The notes beneath the pieces are model-generated. The model worked only from the letters and a program-made list of their open reading frames with translations, was not told where the DNA came from and ran no database searches. 64,000 nt of DNA, taken from NCBI GenBank assembly GCA_016711405.1, contig JADJSZ010000001.1, forward strand, positions 124,001 through 188,000, written 5' to 3'. Shown in pieces: positions 17,655 to 27,469 of the stretch (its first letter is position 1; the number at the start of each line of letters is the position of its first letter). A program made the translations under genes and the position numbers. The DNA comes from Candidatus Hadersleviella danica (GTDB lineage Bacteria > Chloroflexota > Anaerolineae > Promineifilales > Promineifilaceae).

Positions 17655-18488
17655 CTATTTTTGCTTAAAGGCGTGTTTGACCATTTCGGGGTCAAAAAAT
17701 TCGCCTGCATTGCCTGTGGTGGCATATTGGTAAACAGCGGTTGTGTAAATCCCTTGCATCGTGCCTTGGATTAGCCCCACCATCACGAGGGAGAGACCCA
17801 TGAGGGAAGCGGCCGTGATAATAAGCGCCACCGAACTGCTGGCGATGGCCAACACTAGCAGGAGCGTACCGAGCAAAATCACCGCCCCATACACCAGCCC
17901 AAACACAAACCCCATCCCCAAATTCCCCGCAATTTGTTCGCCCCATGTCGTCTTGAGCAAGCTAAAACTGCGCTTGATGGCTTCCACAGGGCCAACCCCT
18001 TCAATGACCAACACGGGCACCACCAAAAAGGTGACAATACCCCAACCCGCGCCAAGCAAAGAGATGACAATGCGCCCCAACGCACCCGACCGCTCCGAGA
18101 TAGATTGCAACACCATGCCCACCGTGGCCGAAATGACGGCATAACTCAAGACAGAGCCAAGATGCTCAAACGCAATGCGGAACCCATCCCGAATGGTGGG
18201 GTCGCCCCCCTTGAGCCGAATGTGAGCCGCACCGACAATGGCCGCATTGCAGAAAATGGTGACAGTGTATAGCACCACGTAAAACAGAAACATGACCAAG
18301 GTGCCCAGATAGGGCACACTCGTCAGTTGGTCCACCATGCCCGATAAAATCATGGGAACCATAAATGTGGCCAGCACGATGAGTGAAGCGAAAAATGAGA
18401 CGGCCGGGAACAGCAGTAGCTCTTTGTCGGCCATCAGAACAGCCCAACTCGCCTTGGTTAAAGCCCAACTATTGCGTAAGCGTTGCAT
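17655..18488 (-). CDS. DUF6159 family integral membrane protein
   Basis: 277 residues. It opens with RLRNSWALTKASWAVLMADKELLLFP, the characteristic start of DUF6159 proteins, followed by about six membrane segments. The short motif GGDPTIRDGFRIA..LG lies between helices 2 and 3. The family is widespread in Chloroflexota and Actinobacteriota and has no known activity. AAAAAACCTCC on the plus strand next to the start gives a GGAGG ribosome site on the minus strand. It is transcribed alone. Confidence 0.8.
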   Translation of the reverse strand: MQRLRNSWALTKASWAVLMADKELLLFPAVSFFASLIVLATFMVPMILSGMVDQLTSVPYLGTLVMFLFYVVLYTVTIFCNAAIVGAAHIRLKGGDPTIRDGFRIAFEHLGSVLSYAVISATVGMVLQSISERSGALGRIVISLLGAGWGIVTFLVVPVLVIEGVGPVEAIKRSFSLLKTTWGEQIAGNLGMGFVFGLVYGAVILLGTLLLVLAIASSSVALIITAASLMGLSLVMVGLIQGTMQGIYTTAVYQYATTGNAGEFFDPEMVKHAFKQK

Positions 18489-18597
18489 GGAAAAAACCTC
18501 CTTGTACTTGAGAGAAAAACGAATAGCAGAGACAATCTCGGCCGCTATGCACTACGCACAGGGGGGGGATGTGTTGCAGTGGGAATGGCTCCCGCTC

Positions 18598-19864
18598 TTA
18601 CTCTCGTTTCTCGGCCGCCGCCAACGCCCCATACACAGGGCGCGGCGAGCCATCCACGCGCAAGATGCTGTAGCCGCTTTCCGCAAAATCGGGGCCGAGG
18701 GCGGGTGCAAAATTGAGATTCCACAAGATGAGCGGGCCACCCACGGCCGTTCCTGCGCCAGCCCAAAGGCCGCCAGCGTATACTCCGCCTGTTGCCACTC
18801 GCTCACCTCATCCATATAGCCCAATCCCGCTGGGGTGGGGCCGATATTCTCAAACGTCGCCCAGCCAAACTCGGTTGCCCAGAGCGGCTTATCCACCCCC
18901 GCCGCCACCAAAATAGCGCGATAATCCTCTAGGGTTTCCAAAAAGAAAAAGCTGGGGTGGTCATTGTGGCTGGTAGTGAGCGGGTCTGGGTTGGCCACGG
19001 TGCTGGCGGGCGGGTTGGCCCAGCCATAGGGATGCACCCCAAAGCCATCCACCCATTCGCCCACGCCTGCGTCTACCATTTGTTGGAAGAAGCGGCGGTC
19101 GTCCACGGCCGTATTCCCATCATCAATCCCCGTCGGCGCAGGCGCACCCATGATGATGAGCGCGTTGGGGTCGGCCGAGCGCACCCCTTCGGCGCCCACC
19201 TGTATCAGGCTGGCCAACGCCCAGCCATCCAGCACCAACCCCCGCCACTCCCGCGCCAAATTGGCCTCGTTCCACAGTTCATAGGCCGCCACGCGCCCCA
19301 CATAGCGGCTGGCCAACAGATGCATAAATTCGCCAAAGCGGGCAAATTCGGCTGGTGGCCCATCCTCCTCGGTTGTCAGGCGCGTCCATTCAGGCGCTTT
19401 GGCCACGCTGAGCAGGACGCGGATGTCATGCGCTTCGGCGGCCGTGACCAGCGCATCTAACTCGCCCCACCACTCCTCATCCAATCTGTCCGGGTCTGGC
19501 TGGAACACCTTCCACGACACTTGCACCTTTACCCAGCCCACCCCCAATTCGGCCAAATGCGCGATGAGTTCAGCGGGGTCTTGCCGGTGCAATTGCACCT
19601 GCACCCCATCAGTTGCCGTTGGAGCGGTGGGCCATTGTAGACGGGGAAGGGGGGGTGGGAGAGGTTGGGGACGGGGGACTGGGGATTGGGGGACGCTGTT
19701 GGGCTAGGTGTTGGGGTTGGGGGGTGCAATTGGGGTAGGTGGATGGTTGGGGGTGTGGTGGGTGGGGCGGGAAAAGTGGCCGTGGCGAGGGGTGTGGCGG
19801 TGGGCACGGCCGCTTGCTGGCACGCAATGAGCAAAGAACAAAGAACAATGAGCAAAAAACGCAT
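18598..19864 (-). CDS. Lipoprotein glycoside hydrolase, clan GH-A (two frameshifts)
   Basis: About 422 residues after repair of single missing bases near 19630 and 18736, each in a run of the same base. The start MRFLLIVLCSLLIAC is a lipoprotein signal with lipobox LIAC. A Pro/Thr-rich linker (TPTPSPTASP) follows, then a TIM-barrel domain with GVGWVKVQVSW, the acid/base motif ELWNEANL and the nucleophile motif LWATEFGW. The carboxyl end is SGYSILRVDGSPRPVYGAL. This fits GH39- or GH5-like enzymes tethered to the outer face of the membrane. The substrate is unknown. A related domain without the nucleophile occurs in the ligase fusion at 30.3-33.5 kb. Confidence 0.8.
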
Positions 19865-19906
19865 GGGCTTACAACCAATCCAAAATCCAAAATCCCCAAT
19901 CCAAAA

Positions 19907-20536
19907 TCACACAAGTGTTTGGCGGATGGGGGCAAAGCTGTGCCGATGAATGGGCGAAGGGCCGTGTTGGGCGAGCGCGGCCGTGTGGGCGGCCGTGCCA
20001 TACCCCTTGTGTTGCGCCAGCCCATACAGCGGATACTCCTCCCCCAACTCGCGCATCAGTTGGTCGCGGCTGACCTTGGCCAAAATGGAGGCGGCGGCAA
20101 TGCTCAGGCTCAGGCTATCGCCGCGCACGAGCGCTTGTTGGGGCAAGGGGATGCTGGCCACCTGCCACGGCCCATCAATGAGCAAAAAGTTGGGTGGGGG
20201 GTGTAGCTGGGCGATGGCCTGTTTCATGGCCAATTTGGTGGCCGCCCAAATGCCCATCTCGTCAATCTCGGCCGCGCCCACATGCGCCACTGAGCTGGCC
20301 AGCGCATGGGCACGCACCAATTCAGCCAACGCCACCCGCACCGGGGCGCGGAGCTGCTTGGAATCGTTGACGCGGCTCAACAGCGCGAGTTGGTCGGGCT
20401 GGCCGAGGGGCAGAATGACGGCCGCGGCCGTGACAGGCCCCGCCAACGCCCCCCGCCCCGCCTCATCCACCCCCGCCACCAACCACCCCACCCCATACCT
20501 TCGGCAAATGTCGTCCTCAAAAATCGTATCAGGCAT
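19907..20536 (-). CDS. rnhB: Ribonuclease HII
   Basis: 209 residues, normal for the family. VAGVDEAGRGALAGPV holds the first Asp-Glu pair. LIDGPWQV has the third Asp, and SLSIAAASILAKVSRD with LYGLAQHKGYGTAAH are typical RNase HII motifs. It removes ribonucleotides and RNA primers from DNA using Mg2+ or Mn2+. The gene stands alone between the lipoprotein hydrolase and the divergent GMC oxidoreductase. TTGGTCA-like heptamers fill the upstream spacer (20555-20600). Confidence 0.93.
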   Translation of the reverse strand: MPDTIFEDDICRRYGVGWLVAGVDEAGRGALAGPVTAAAVILPLGQPDQLALLSRVNDSKQLRAPVRVALAELVRAHALASSVAHVGAAEIDEMGIWAATKLAMKQAIAQLHPPPNFLLIDGPWQVASIPLPQQALVRGDSLSLSIAAASILAKVSRDQLMRELGEEYPLYGLAQHKGYGTAAHTAALAQHGPSPIHRHSFAPIRQTLV

Positions 20537-20699
20537 GATGGGATTGTACCTTGGTCATTTGGGATTTGTCATTGGTCATTGGTCATTGGTCATTCGTTAG
20601 TGGTCGGTAAAGGTATTCCGCAAATCCCCATTCCCAATTCCCCCTCCCCTTCTGCTACAATTCCCGCCTAAAATATGACGGTTATATGAGAGGAAATCC

Positions 20700-22208
20700 A
20701 TGAGTGAACAGAAATTTGAGTACATTATCGTGGGGGGAGGCACGGCCGGGGCGATTACGGCCGCTCGGCTCGCCCGTGCGGGCAAAAAAGTGGCCCTGTT
20801 CGAGGCTGGCCCCAGCGACGAAGGGCAAGCAGGCGTGCTAACCCTGCGCGATTGGCAACAAATGCTCGAGACGGAATGGGATTACGACTACACCATCGAA
20901 CCCCAGCCGCACAGCAACGGCCGCATTCGCCATGCACGGGGCAAAGTCTTGGGTGGCTGTAGCTCCCACAACTCCTGCATCGCCTTTGTGCCCCCCGCTT
21001 ACGACATGGAAATTTGGGAACAGCGCGGGGCAACGGGCTGGGGGCCAGATGGGGTGCGCTCTGCTTTTGAGAAGTTACTGGCCAACGTGCATCTGGAAAC
21101 CGCCCCGCCTGTAAACGACTGCGGCCGTGCCTTTGTGGAAGCGGCGCAAGAAGCGGGCTACCCCCTGCTCGACTTTACGGCCGATTGGAACTTCGGCCGT
21201 GGCGTGGGCTATTTCGCGCTCAACAAAAAAGGGGAAATCCGCCAATCCAGCTCCGTGGCCTACCTGCACCCCCTCAGCCAATGGGGGGATGAGCTGACCA
21301 TTTACACAGGCGTTTTTGTCGAAAAAATCTTGTTGGATGAGAACAATCGCGCCATCGGCGTGCAAACCCCCGCTGGCCCCGTCTACTGCTCCCATGAAGT
21401 CATCGTCGCTTGTGGGGCGTTCGATTCGCCCAAACTGCTCCTGCTTTCGGGCATTGGCCCGGCTGACCATTTGGCCGAGGTGGGCGTGCCCCTGCGGGTA
21501 GAGTTGCCCGGCGTGGGCGAAAACCTGCTCGACCATCCCGAGAGCGTCGTCGCGTGGGAATCGTCTCAACCTGTGCCGCCCGATTCGACCCAATACTGGG
21601 AAATTGGCCTGTTTGATTTTACCCGCCCCGATTTACCTGCCCCTGATTTAATGTTCCATTTTGGGACGCAGGTTTTTGATTTGCAGGCGCAGCATTATGG
21701 CTACCCTACGGCCGCGCACGGCTTTTCGCTCACCCCCAACGTAGCCCGCGCCACCAGCCAAGGCACTGTGCGCCTGCGCTCGGCCGACCCATCTGCCCCG
21801 CCGCGCATTGATTTCCGCTATTACACCGACCCCGAGGGGGAGGATGCGCGAGTGCTGGTGGAAGGGATTAAATTGGCGCGGCGCATTGCGGAGCAACCCG
21901 CTCTACGGCCGTGGATTGCCCGCGAACTGTTCCCCGGCCCTGCCATCCAAACGGATGAAGAGATTTTGGCCTACGCCCTTGAGGTGGCCAACACGGTTTA
22001 CCACCCTGCGGGCACTTGCAAGATGGGCGCGGCCGATGACCCCACGGCCGTGGTGGATCCCCACCTGCGCGTGCGCGGTGTGGCGGGCTTGCGCGTGGCC
22101 GACGCGGCCGTCTTCCCCACCATGATTGGCATCAACCCCAACCTGACTTGCATGATGATTGGCGAGCGGTGCGCGGAGTTAGTGCTGAGTGCTGAGTGCA
22201 GTGAATAA
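20700..22208 (+). CDS. GMC family FAD-dependent oxidoreductase
   Basis: 502 residues. It has the FAD dinucleotide motif YIIVGGGTAGAITAARLA, the GMC signature (GRIRHARGKVLGGCSSHN), the second signature GAFDSPKLLLLSGIGP and the C-terminal active-site segment NTVYHPAGTCKMG with a His/Asn pair near NPNLTCMMIGE. This family oxidises alcohols such as choline, glucose or other primary alcohols. I cannot name the substrate. AGAGGAAATCC gives a fair ribosome site. The last residues (LSAECSE) come from AGTGCTGAGT-type repeats, and the stop lies in the repeat. Confidence 0.88.
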   Translation: MSEQKFEYIIVGGGTAGAITAARLARAGKKVALFEAGPSDEGQAGVLTLRDWQQMLETEWDYDYTIEPQPHSNGRIRHARGKVLGGCSSHNSCIAFVPPAYDMEIWEQRGATGWGPDGVRSAFEKLLANVHLETAPPVNDCGRAFVEAAQEAGYPLLDFTADWNFGRGVGYFALNKKGEIRQSSSVAYLHPLSQWGDELTIYTGVFVEKILLDENNRAIGVQTPAGPVYCSHEVIVACGAFDSPKLLLLSGIGPADHLAEVGVPLRVELPGVGENLLDHPESVVAWESSQPVPPDSTQYWEIGLFDFTRPDLPAPDLMFHFGTQVFDLQAQHYGYPTAAHGFSLTPNVARATSQGTVRLRSADPSAPPRIDFRYYTDPEGEDARVLVEGIKLARRIAEQPALRPWIARELFPGPAIQTDEEILAYALEVANTVYHPAGTCKMGAADDPTAVVDPHLRVRGVAGLRVADAAVFPTMIGINPNLTCMMIGERCAELVLSAECSE

Positions 22209-22277
22209 AGTACAAGGTACGAAGTACGAAGTACGAAATTACTCGAAGGCTATCGTACTTCGTACTTTGTAATTCGT
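22207..22277. repeat. Inverted pair of AGTACGA heptamers
   Basis: The left arm 22207-22236 (AAGTACG, GTACGAA units) and right arm 22253-22277 (TCGTACT units) are near-complementary around a 16-bp loop. It follows the GMC gene. ACTCAGC/ACTCGTT heptamers continue to about 22350. Confidence 0.75.
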
Positions 22278-22399
22278 CCTTTTTTCAGTAGGCTCGTTAC
22301 TCAGCACTCAGCACTCGTTACTCAGCACTCGTTACTCAGCACTTTCCTCGGTACAATCCCCCCCACGTTTAGATAGAAGGAGAAACAAAAACATACCTT

Positions 22400-23484
22400 A
22401 TGACACTCACCTCTGTTGTTTTGCTTGTTATCGGTTTGGTGCTTTTGGTGGTGGGAGCCGAAGCGTTTGTGCGTGGGGCCTCGCAACTAGCGGCTTTGTT
22501 GGGGATTTCGCCACTGGTCATTGGCCTGACGGTAGTGGCCTATGGCACAAGTATGCCCGAGTTGGCCGTTAGCACCATCTCCGCTTACTCGGGGGCGGAT
22601 AGCTTGGCGGTGGGCAATGTGGTGGGGAGCAATATCGCCAATGTGTTGCTCATTTTGGGGCTTTCGGCCATCGTCGCGCCCCTTATCGTCTCGCAACAGT
22701 TGGTGCGGCTCGATGTGCCGCTCATGTTAGGCGTTTCCATTTGGTTTGGTTCATGGGGCGCAACGGCCGTATCAGTGCCCTTGAAGGGGGTTTGCTCTTT
22801 TTGGGGGTCGTGGCCTACACAGTTTTTCTCATTGTGCAGAGCCGCAAAGAAGGCAAAGCCATCCAAGAGGAGTACGCCAAAGAGTTTGGCGAAGTGCCAC
22901 CCCCCACAGGGGCAAGCTGGGCCAAAATTATCGCCCTGATTATCGGGGGCATTGCCATGCTCGTGTTCGGCTCTAATTTCTTGGTGGATGGCGCGATTGC
23001 CATTGCCGAATACTTTGGGGTCAGCGAACTCATCATTGGCCTGACCATTGTGGCGGTGGGAACCTCGTTGCCCGAGTTGGCCACCTCGGTTGTGGCCAGT
23101 TATCGCGGCGAACGGGACATTGCGGTGGGCAATGTGGTCGGCAGTAACATCTTCAATTTGTTGATGGTGCTGGGGTTATCGGCCGTGTTGGCTCCCAATG
23201 GGTTGGCTTTCCCCGAAGCTGTCTACAACTTCGATATGCCCGTGGCCATTGGCGTGGCCTTGGCTTGTTTGCCCATCTTCTTGCGGGGCGAAATTGCGCG
23301 ATGGGGGGGCTGGCTCTTCCTCTCTTACTATATTGGCTACGTCGCTTATCTGGTGCTGAGTTCGTCTCAAAGTGCCAGTTTGCCGCTGTTTAAGCAAGCT
23401 GTGGGGTATGGGGCGTTGCCACTCACGGCCGTTCTCCTCATTGGCACGGCCGTGCATAGCGCGAGAAATAAGAGTAAGAAGTAA
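22400..23484 (+). CDS. Cation/Ca2+ exchanger (CaCA), copy 1, one base missing
   Basis: About 361 residues after repair. It belongs to the YrbG-like Ca2+/Na+:H+ antiporter group. Two inverted alpha repeats are present: GASQLAALLGISPLVIGL..AYGTSMPELAVS, and FGVSELIIGLTIVAVGTSLPELATS with AVGNVVGSNIFN. There are about ten membrane helices. The frame breaks at 22737-22745, where the other copy shows that one T is missing (ATTTTGG read as ATTTGG). The next gene is a paralogue with nearly the same leader, so this is a recent tandem duplication. Confidence 0.9.
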
Positions 23485-23618
23485 AGAGCGATAAGAGGGT
23501 GTTGGCAAAGTGCGCTTGGCGCCATTGTTTCGTAGGCTCAATAACTCGTTGCTCAACACTTTCCTCGTTACAATTTCCTTCACGTTTAGTAGCGAAGGAG
23601 AAACAAAAACATACCTGT

Positions 23619-24722
23619 ATGACACTCACCTCTGTAGTTTTGCTTGTGATTGGTTTGGTGCTTTTGGTTGTCGGAGCCGAAGCGTTTGTGCGAGGAGCCT
23701 CGCAATTGGCGGCCTTGGTGGGCGTTTCCCCGCTCGTCATTGGCCTGACGGTGGTGGCCTATGGCACCAGCTTGCCCGAGTTGGCGGTTAGCACCATCTC
23801 GGCCTATCAGGGGGCAACCGATGTGGCCATTGGCAACGTGGTGGGGAGTAATATCGCCAATGTCTTGCTCATTTTGGGGCTATCGGCTTTGGTCGCTCCC
23901 CTCATCGTCTCCCAACAATTGGTACGGCTTGATGTGCCAATTATGTTAGGGGTGTCTATTCTGGTCTGGTTTATGGGGCGCGATGGCAACCTGAGCCGCC
24001 TCGAAGGTGCAGTGCTCTTTGCAGGAATTATCGCTTACACCGCTTTTCTTATCATCCAAAGTAGAAAAGAGGAAAAAGCAATAAAAGAGGAGTATGCCAA
24101 AGAGTATGGAGAAGTGCCCGAACCCACAAATGCGAACTGGCTCAAAATCGCTGGCCTCATTATTGGCTCTCTGGTCATGCTGGTCTTGGGGTCTAATTTC
24201 TTGGTAGATGGGGCGATTGCCATCGCCGAGGCCTTTAACGTGAGCAAACTGGTAATTGGCCTCACTATCGTCGCTGTAGGAACCTCGTTGCCCGAGATGG
24301 CCACCTCGGTTGTGGCCAGTTATCGTGGCGAACGAGATATTGCGGTGGGCAATGTGGTGGGCAGTAACATCTTCAATATCTTGATGGTATTGGGCGCATC
24401 CGCTCTGCTCACCACGGATGGGTTGGCTTTTTCGCCCACGGTGTACGCTTTTGATATGCCCGTGGCCATTGGTGTGGCGCTGGCCTGTTTGCCGATTTTC
24501 TTTCGCGGTGAAATTGCGCGGTGGGGGGGCTTGCTCTTCCTTGCGTACTACATCGTCTATGTTGTTTATTTGCTAATGACCGCTAGCACAGAGCCAAATT
24601 CGAGCTTGCCCGTGTTCCAACAAGTTGTGTTGTATGGGGCGTTGCCGCTCACGGCCGTTCTCCTCATTGGCACGGCCGTCCATAGCTGGCGCGTCAAAGG
24701 GGATGCGCGTTGGGTGAAATAA
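23619..24722 (+). CDS. Cation/Ca2+ exchanger (CaCA), copy 2
   Basis: 367 residues and intact. It has the same architecture as copy 1: GASQLAALVGVSPLVIGL..AYGTSLPELAVS in alpha repeat 1 and FNVSKLVIGLTIVAVGTSLPEMATS in alpha repeat 2, separated by an acidic cytosolic loop (KEEKAIKEEYAKEYGE). The open frame extends upstream, but I place the start at the ATG at 23619 by comparison with copy 1. The AAGGAG in the shared leader is about 17 bp from the ATG, which is unusually far. It likely exchanges Ca2+ for Na+ or H+ across the membrane. Confidence 0.92.
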   Translation: MTLTSVVLLVIGLVLLVVGAEAFVRGASQLAALVGVSPLVIGLTVVAYGTSLPELAVSTISAYQGATDVAIGNVVGSNIANVLLILGLSALVAPLIVSQQLVRLDVPIMLGVSILVWFMGRDGNLSRLEGAVLFAGIIAYTAFLIIQSRKEEKAIKEEYAKEYGEVPEPTNANWLKIAGLIIGSLVMLVLGSNFLVDGAIAIAEAFNVSKLVIGLTIVAVGTSLPEMATSVVASYRGERDIAVGNVVGSNIFNILMVLGASALLTTDGLAFSPTVYAFDMPVAIGVALACLPIFFRGEIARWGGLLFLAYYIVYVVYLLMTASTEPNSSLPVFQQVVLYGALPLTAVLLIGTAVHSWRVKGDARWVK

Positions 24723-24725
24723 ATA

Positions 24726-24803
24726 GGTGAGAAGTGAAAAGTGAAAAGTGAGACGTGGGGAACTCACCTTTCACCTTTCACCTTTTACTTTCCACTCTTC
24801 ACC
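24726..24803. repeat. Inverted GTGAAAA heptamers between convergent genes
   Basis: The left arm 24726-24752 consists of GTGAGAA/GTGAAAA units. The right arm from 24763 consists of the complementary TTTCACC/TTTTACT units. The loop is about 10 bp. The right arm overlaps the end of the MFS coding sequence, whose final codons are repeat sequence. Its position between convergent genes would suit a two-way terminator. Confidence 0.8.
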
Positions 24804-25959
24804 ATCAAACTCGCCACCGCCCCCACCAACGGGAAGAGCACCAACCCCTGCATGGCCAGTTCCAACCCAACAGAATCGGCCGCCAGCCCAATCGCATAGC
24901 TCCCCACCGCCCCGCCAAAGAACATGGCTCCTAGCACCAAGCCACTGGCCAAGGCGCGGCGGGCGGGGAGCAACCCTTGCACCAGCAAGACCAACACGCT
25001 GTGGGGCATGCCGCTGAAAAAGCCCGCCACCCCCAAGCCCAACACCTGCCACACCCCCGTGGCGGGAATAGCCAGATAGAGCGGCACAATGCAGGTGAGC
25101 AAGCCGCCCAAGATGACCCATCGGCCGCCGTATTTATCGGCCAGCACACCGCCGACAGTGCCGCCCACGGCCGCGCACAGCATGAACACCCCCGCCAACC
25201 AACCCACATAACTCATGTCATACGCCCGCTCGGTGAGCAGTTTGGGCATAAAGGTCAGCATGGTGACGTTGATGGTGCTGTAGCCGACCAAGGTGAGCAG
25301 GAGCGGCAGGACAAGGGTGAGGCGCGGCCGTGGCCGAACAGTAGTCGCCTCGGCGGGGGCAGGGGCAGGAGCAACGGCCGCTTCGTGGGCGGGGTTGACC
25401 ACCCATTGCCAGCCGCTGATAAGAGCCACGGCCGCCAGCAGAGCAATCACCCCAAAACCCGGCCGTCCCCACGTATCCAACGCCATCCCCACCACAATGG
25501 GGCCGACAAACAAGCCCATCTGCCCCATGAAGAAGAAGACGGAAGTAGCCCGCGCCCGTTGGGGCGCGGCCACATGGCTGGCGACCATGGTTCCCGCAGG
25601 GTGGAACGCGCCCGACCCCAAACCCATGCAAGTGATGGCGGCGAGGGCGAGCCAGTCGGAGGCCACGGCCGCCAACCCCGCGAACAACATCATCCAGCCC
25701 ATGCCGCCAATGACCAGCCAGCGGGGGCCGACTTTATCGGCCAGCAAGCCAAACAGCGGTTGGGAGAGGGCGTTGCCGATGTTGTAGACCAAGGCGACGA
25801 GGGCGACTTGTTCGTTGGTGAGCAACAAGGCCACCGCCAGCAGGGCGATAATCAGGTTACGGCCGCCGTTCAGCACATCCACGGCGAAATGGTTGAGGCC
25901 GACTGCCCAATAATCTCTTTGGCGGGCGAAGCTAGGGGAGGGGTGGTGAGGGTGGTCAT
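24785..25959 (-). CDS. MFS transporter (fosmidomycin-resistance-like)
   Basis: About 390 residues with twelve hydrophobic helices. MFS loop motifs include GLLADKVGPRWLVIGG after helix 2 and GVLADKYGGRWVILGG in the second half. The central cytosolic loop (EAAVAPAPAPAEATTVRPRPR) splits two six-helix halves. The start is unclear. The ATG at 25959 lies in another frame from RDYWAVGLNHFAVDVLNG, so a base is probably missing in the nearby C runs. The open frame upstream of 25959 only translates short repeats and is not native. Substrate unknown. The C-terminal VKSGK merges with the repeat at 24.73-24.80 kb. Confidence 0.8.
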
Positions 25960-26131
25960 GGGGAGAGGGGGCAGAGGGGGAGGGGAGAGGGGGGGGCAGA
26001 GGAGCAGAGGAGATGACCGCGTAGGGACGAATGCCGACCGGTGCCGAGGCATGCCGACCGCGTAGGAACGAAGGCGGGGGCGGGTCCGCATTCCGCAATC
26101 CCCATTTCGAATCCCCATTCCCCATTCCGCA

Positions 26132-27073
26132 TTACGCTAACACTTCTTCGATGCGGGCGATGACCTCGGCCGATAAATCAACCTCGGCCGCTGGCACATT
26201 GTCCAATACTTGTTCGGGGCGGGTGGCGCCGGTGATGACACTGCTGACCCCGCTTTGGCGCAGAACCCATGCCAAGGCGAGTTGGGCGCGAGTCAGCCCT
26301 AGCTCATCGGCAATGGGTTTGAGTTGGCGGACTTTTTCGGCCGTGTCCTCGCTCAGATAGCGGTCTTTCACCCACGTTTCGCGGGCAAAGCGGGAATCAT
26401 CGGGCACGCCCGCATCATACTTGCCCGTCAGCATCCCTTGCGCCAGCGGCGACCAGACGACGAGACCCATGCTACGCGGTTCGGTGGCGGGCAAAATCTC
26501 CTGCTCCACGTAATCGCGCACCAGCATGGAGTACTGGGGTTGCTCCACTTGGGGCAAGTGCCAGCCATATTTGTCGCACAACTCATACGCCTCGATGATT
26601 TGCGCGGCCGACCATTCCGATGTGCCCCAATACAGCGCTTTGCCCTGTTCGATGATGCTGTGCATGGCCATCACCGTTTCGCGCATGGCCGTATCGGGGT
26701 CGGGGCGGTGGCAAAAATAGATGTCCACATAATCCATTTCCAGCCGCTCCAAACTCTTGTCAATGCTCTCCATGAGATGTTTGCGCGACAAGCCCCTGTC
26801 GTTGATGTCGTCGCTCATGGGCCAATACGCTTTGGTGGAGACGACGAGGGTGTGGCGGGGGAACTGTTGCAGGACAGCCCCCATTTGCCGCTCGGCCGCG
26901 CCACGGCCGTAAATATCGGCCAAATCAAAAAAGTTGATGCCCTTCTCGTAGGCATTGGTGATGATTTTGTCGGCTGATTCACGGCCGAGTTTGTCCTCGC
27001 CAAAGTTAATCCAGCCCCCCAACGACACAGCACTCACCCGTAAACCAGAATTTCCCAAACGACGGTATCTCAT
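26132..27073 (-). CDS. Aldo/keto reductase
   Basis: 313 residues. It resembles the K+-channel beta-subunit/YghZ-type AKR subgroup. The start is MRYRRLGNSGLRVSAVSLGGW. NFFDLADIYGRG holds the catalytic Asp and Tyr, STKAYWP the Lys, and YFCHRPDPDT the His. QPQYSMLVRDYVEQEILP, VWSPLAQGMLTGKY and SVITGATRPEQVLDNV bind NADP(H). It reduces aldehydes or ketones. The substrate cannot be inferred. AAAGGAGA precedes the ATG. It is a single gene, not obviously in an operon. Confidence 0.92.
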   Translation of the reverse strand: MRYRRLGNSGLRVSAVSLGGWINFGEDKLGRESADKIITNAYEKGINFFDLADIYGRGAAERQMGAVLQQFPRHTLVVSTKAYWPMSDDINDRGLSRKHLMESIDKSLERLEMDYVDIYFCHRPDPDTAMRETVMAMHSIIEQGKALYWGTSEWSAAQIIEAYELCDKYGWHLPQVEQPQYSMLVRDYVEQEILPATEPRSMGLVVWSPLAQGMLTGKYDAGVPDDSRFARETWVKDRYLSEDTAEKVRQLKPIADELGLTRAQLALAWVLRQSGVSSVITGATRPEQVLDNVPAAEVDLSAEVIARIEEVLA

Positions 27074-27469
27074 TGCGTCTCCTTTTTGATGAGCTTGTTA
27101 GCTCGTTATTTATCGTGTGTTTCATCACATCTGTAGGGGCAACCCTTGTGGTTGCCCAGACTTCTGGCTATCCCGAAACAGGGGGTAGGCACAAGGCCTA
27201 CCCCTACAACGGGCCAACAGCAATGAAACACACTCGTTTTTGTAATAAAGTGCCCCGAATTGCGCCCATTGTAGCGCATGAGCCATGCCGCCAAATGGTC
27301 AGCATACCTAATGCTAACTCTGGTTAGGATTGGGGAATAAACAGGATGATTAAAACTGTTTTTTTAACGCAAAGACGCGAAGGTGCAAAGACGCAAAGGG
27401 TTTAAGCGTTTCTTTGCGTCTTCGCGTCTTTGCGTTAAAAGAAAACCAGCATCAATAACTTTGCGATGG
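27074..27469. other. Spacer between GT2 and aldo/keto reductase genes
   Basis: No gene is seen. At 27131-27215 lies an imperfect inverted repeat (GTAGGGGCAACCCTTGTGGTTGCC and GGTAGGCACAAGGCCTACCCCTAC, each itself hairpin-forming). It may be a small miniature element. The long hairpin at 27362-27440 follows. Confidence 0.5.
27362..27440. repeat. Long hairpin built of ACGCAAAG octamers
   Basis: Outer arms of 21 bp (27362-27382 and 27420-27440) are perfectly complementary. An inner GACGCAAAG/CTTTGCGTC pair sits just inside. The sequence consists of ACGCAAAG/ACGCGAAG units in 8-bp register. It lies 30 bp past the GT2 stop and could terminate that gene. Confidence 0.85.

Noticed and set aside
25960..26125. 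N-terminal extension of the MFS transporter frame
   Set aside because: It translates purine/pyrimidine repeats and spacer sequence. The first MFS helix starts well after it.
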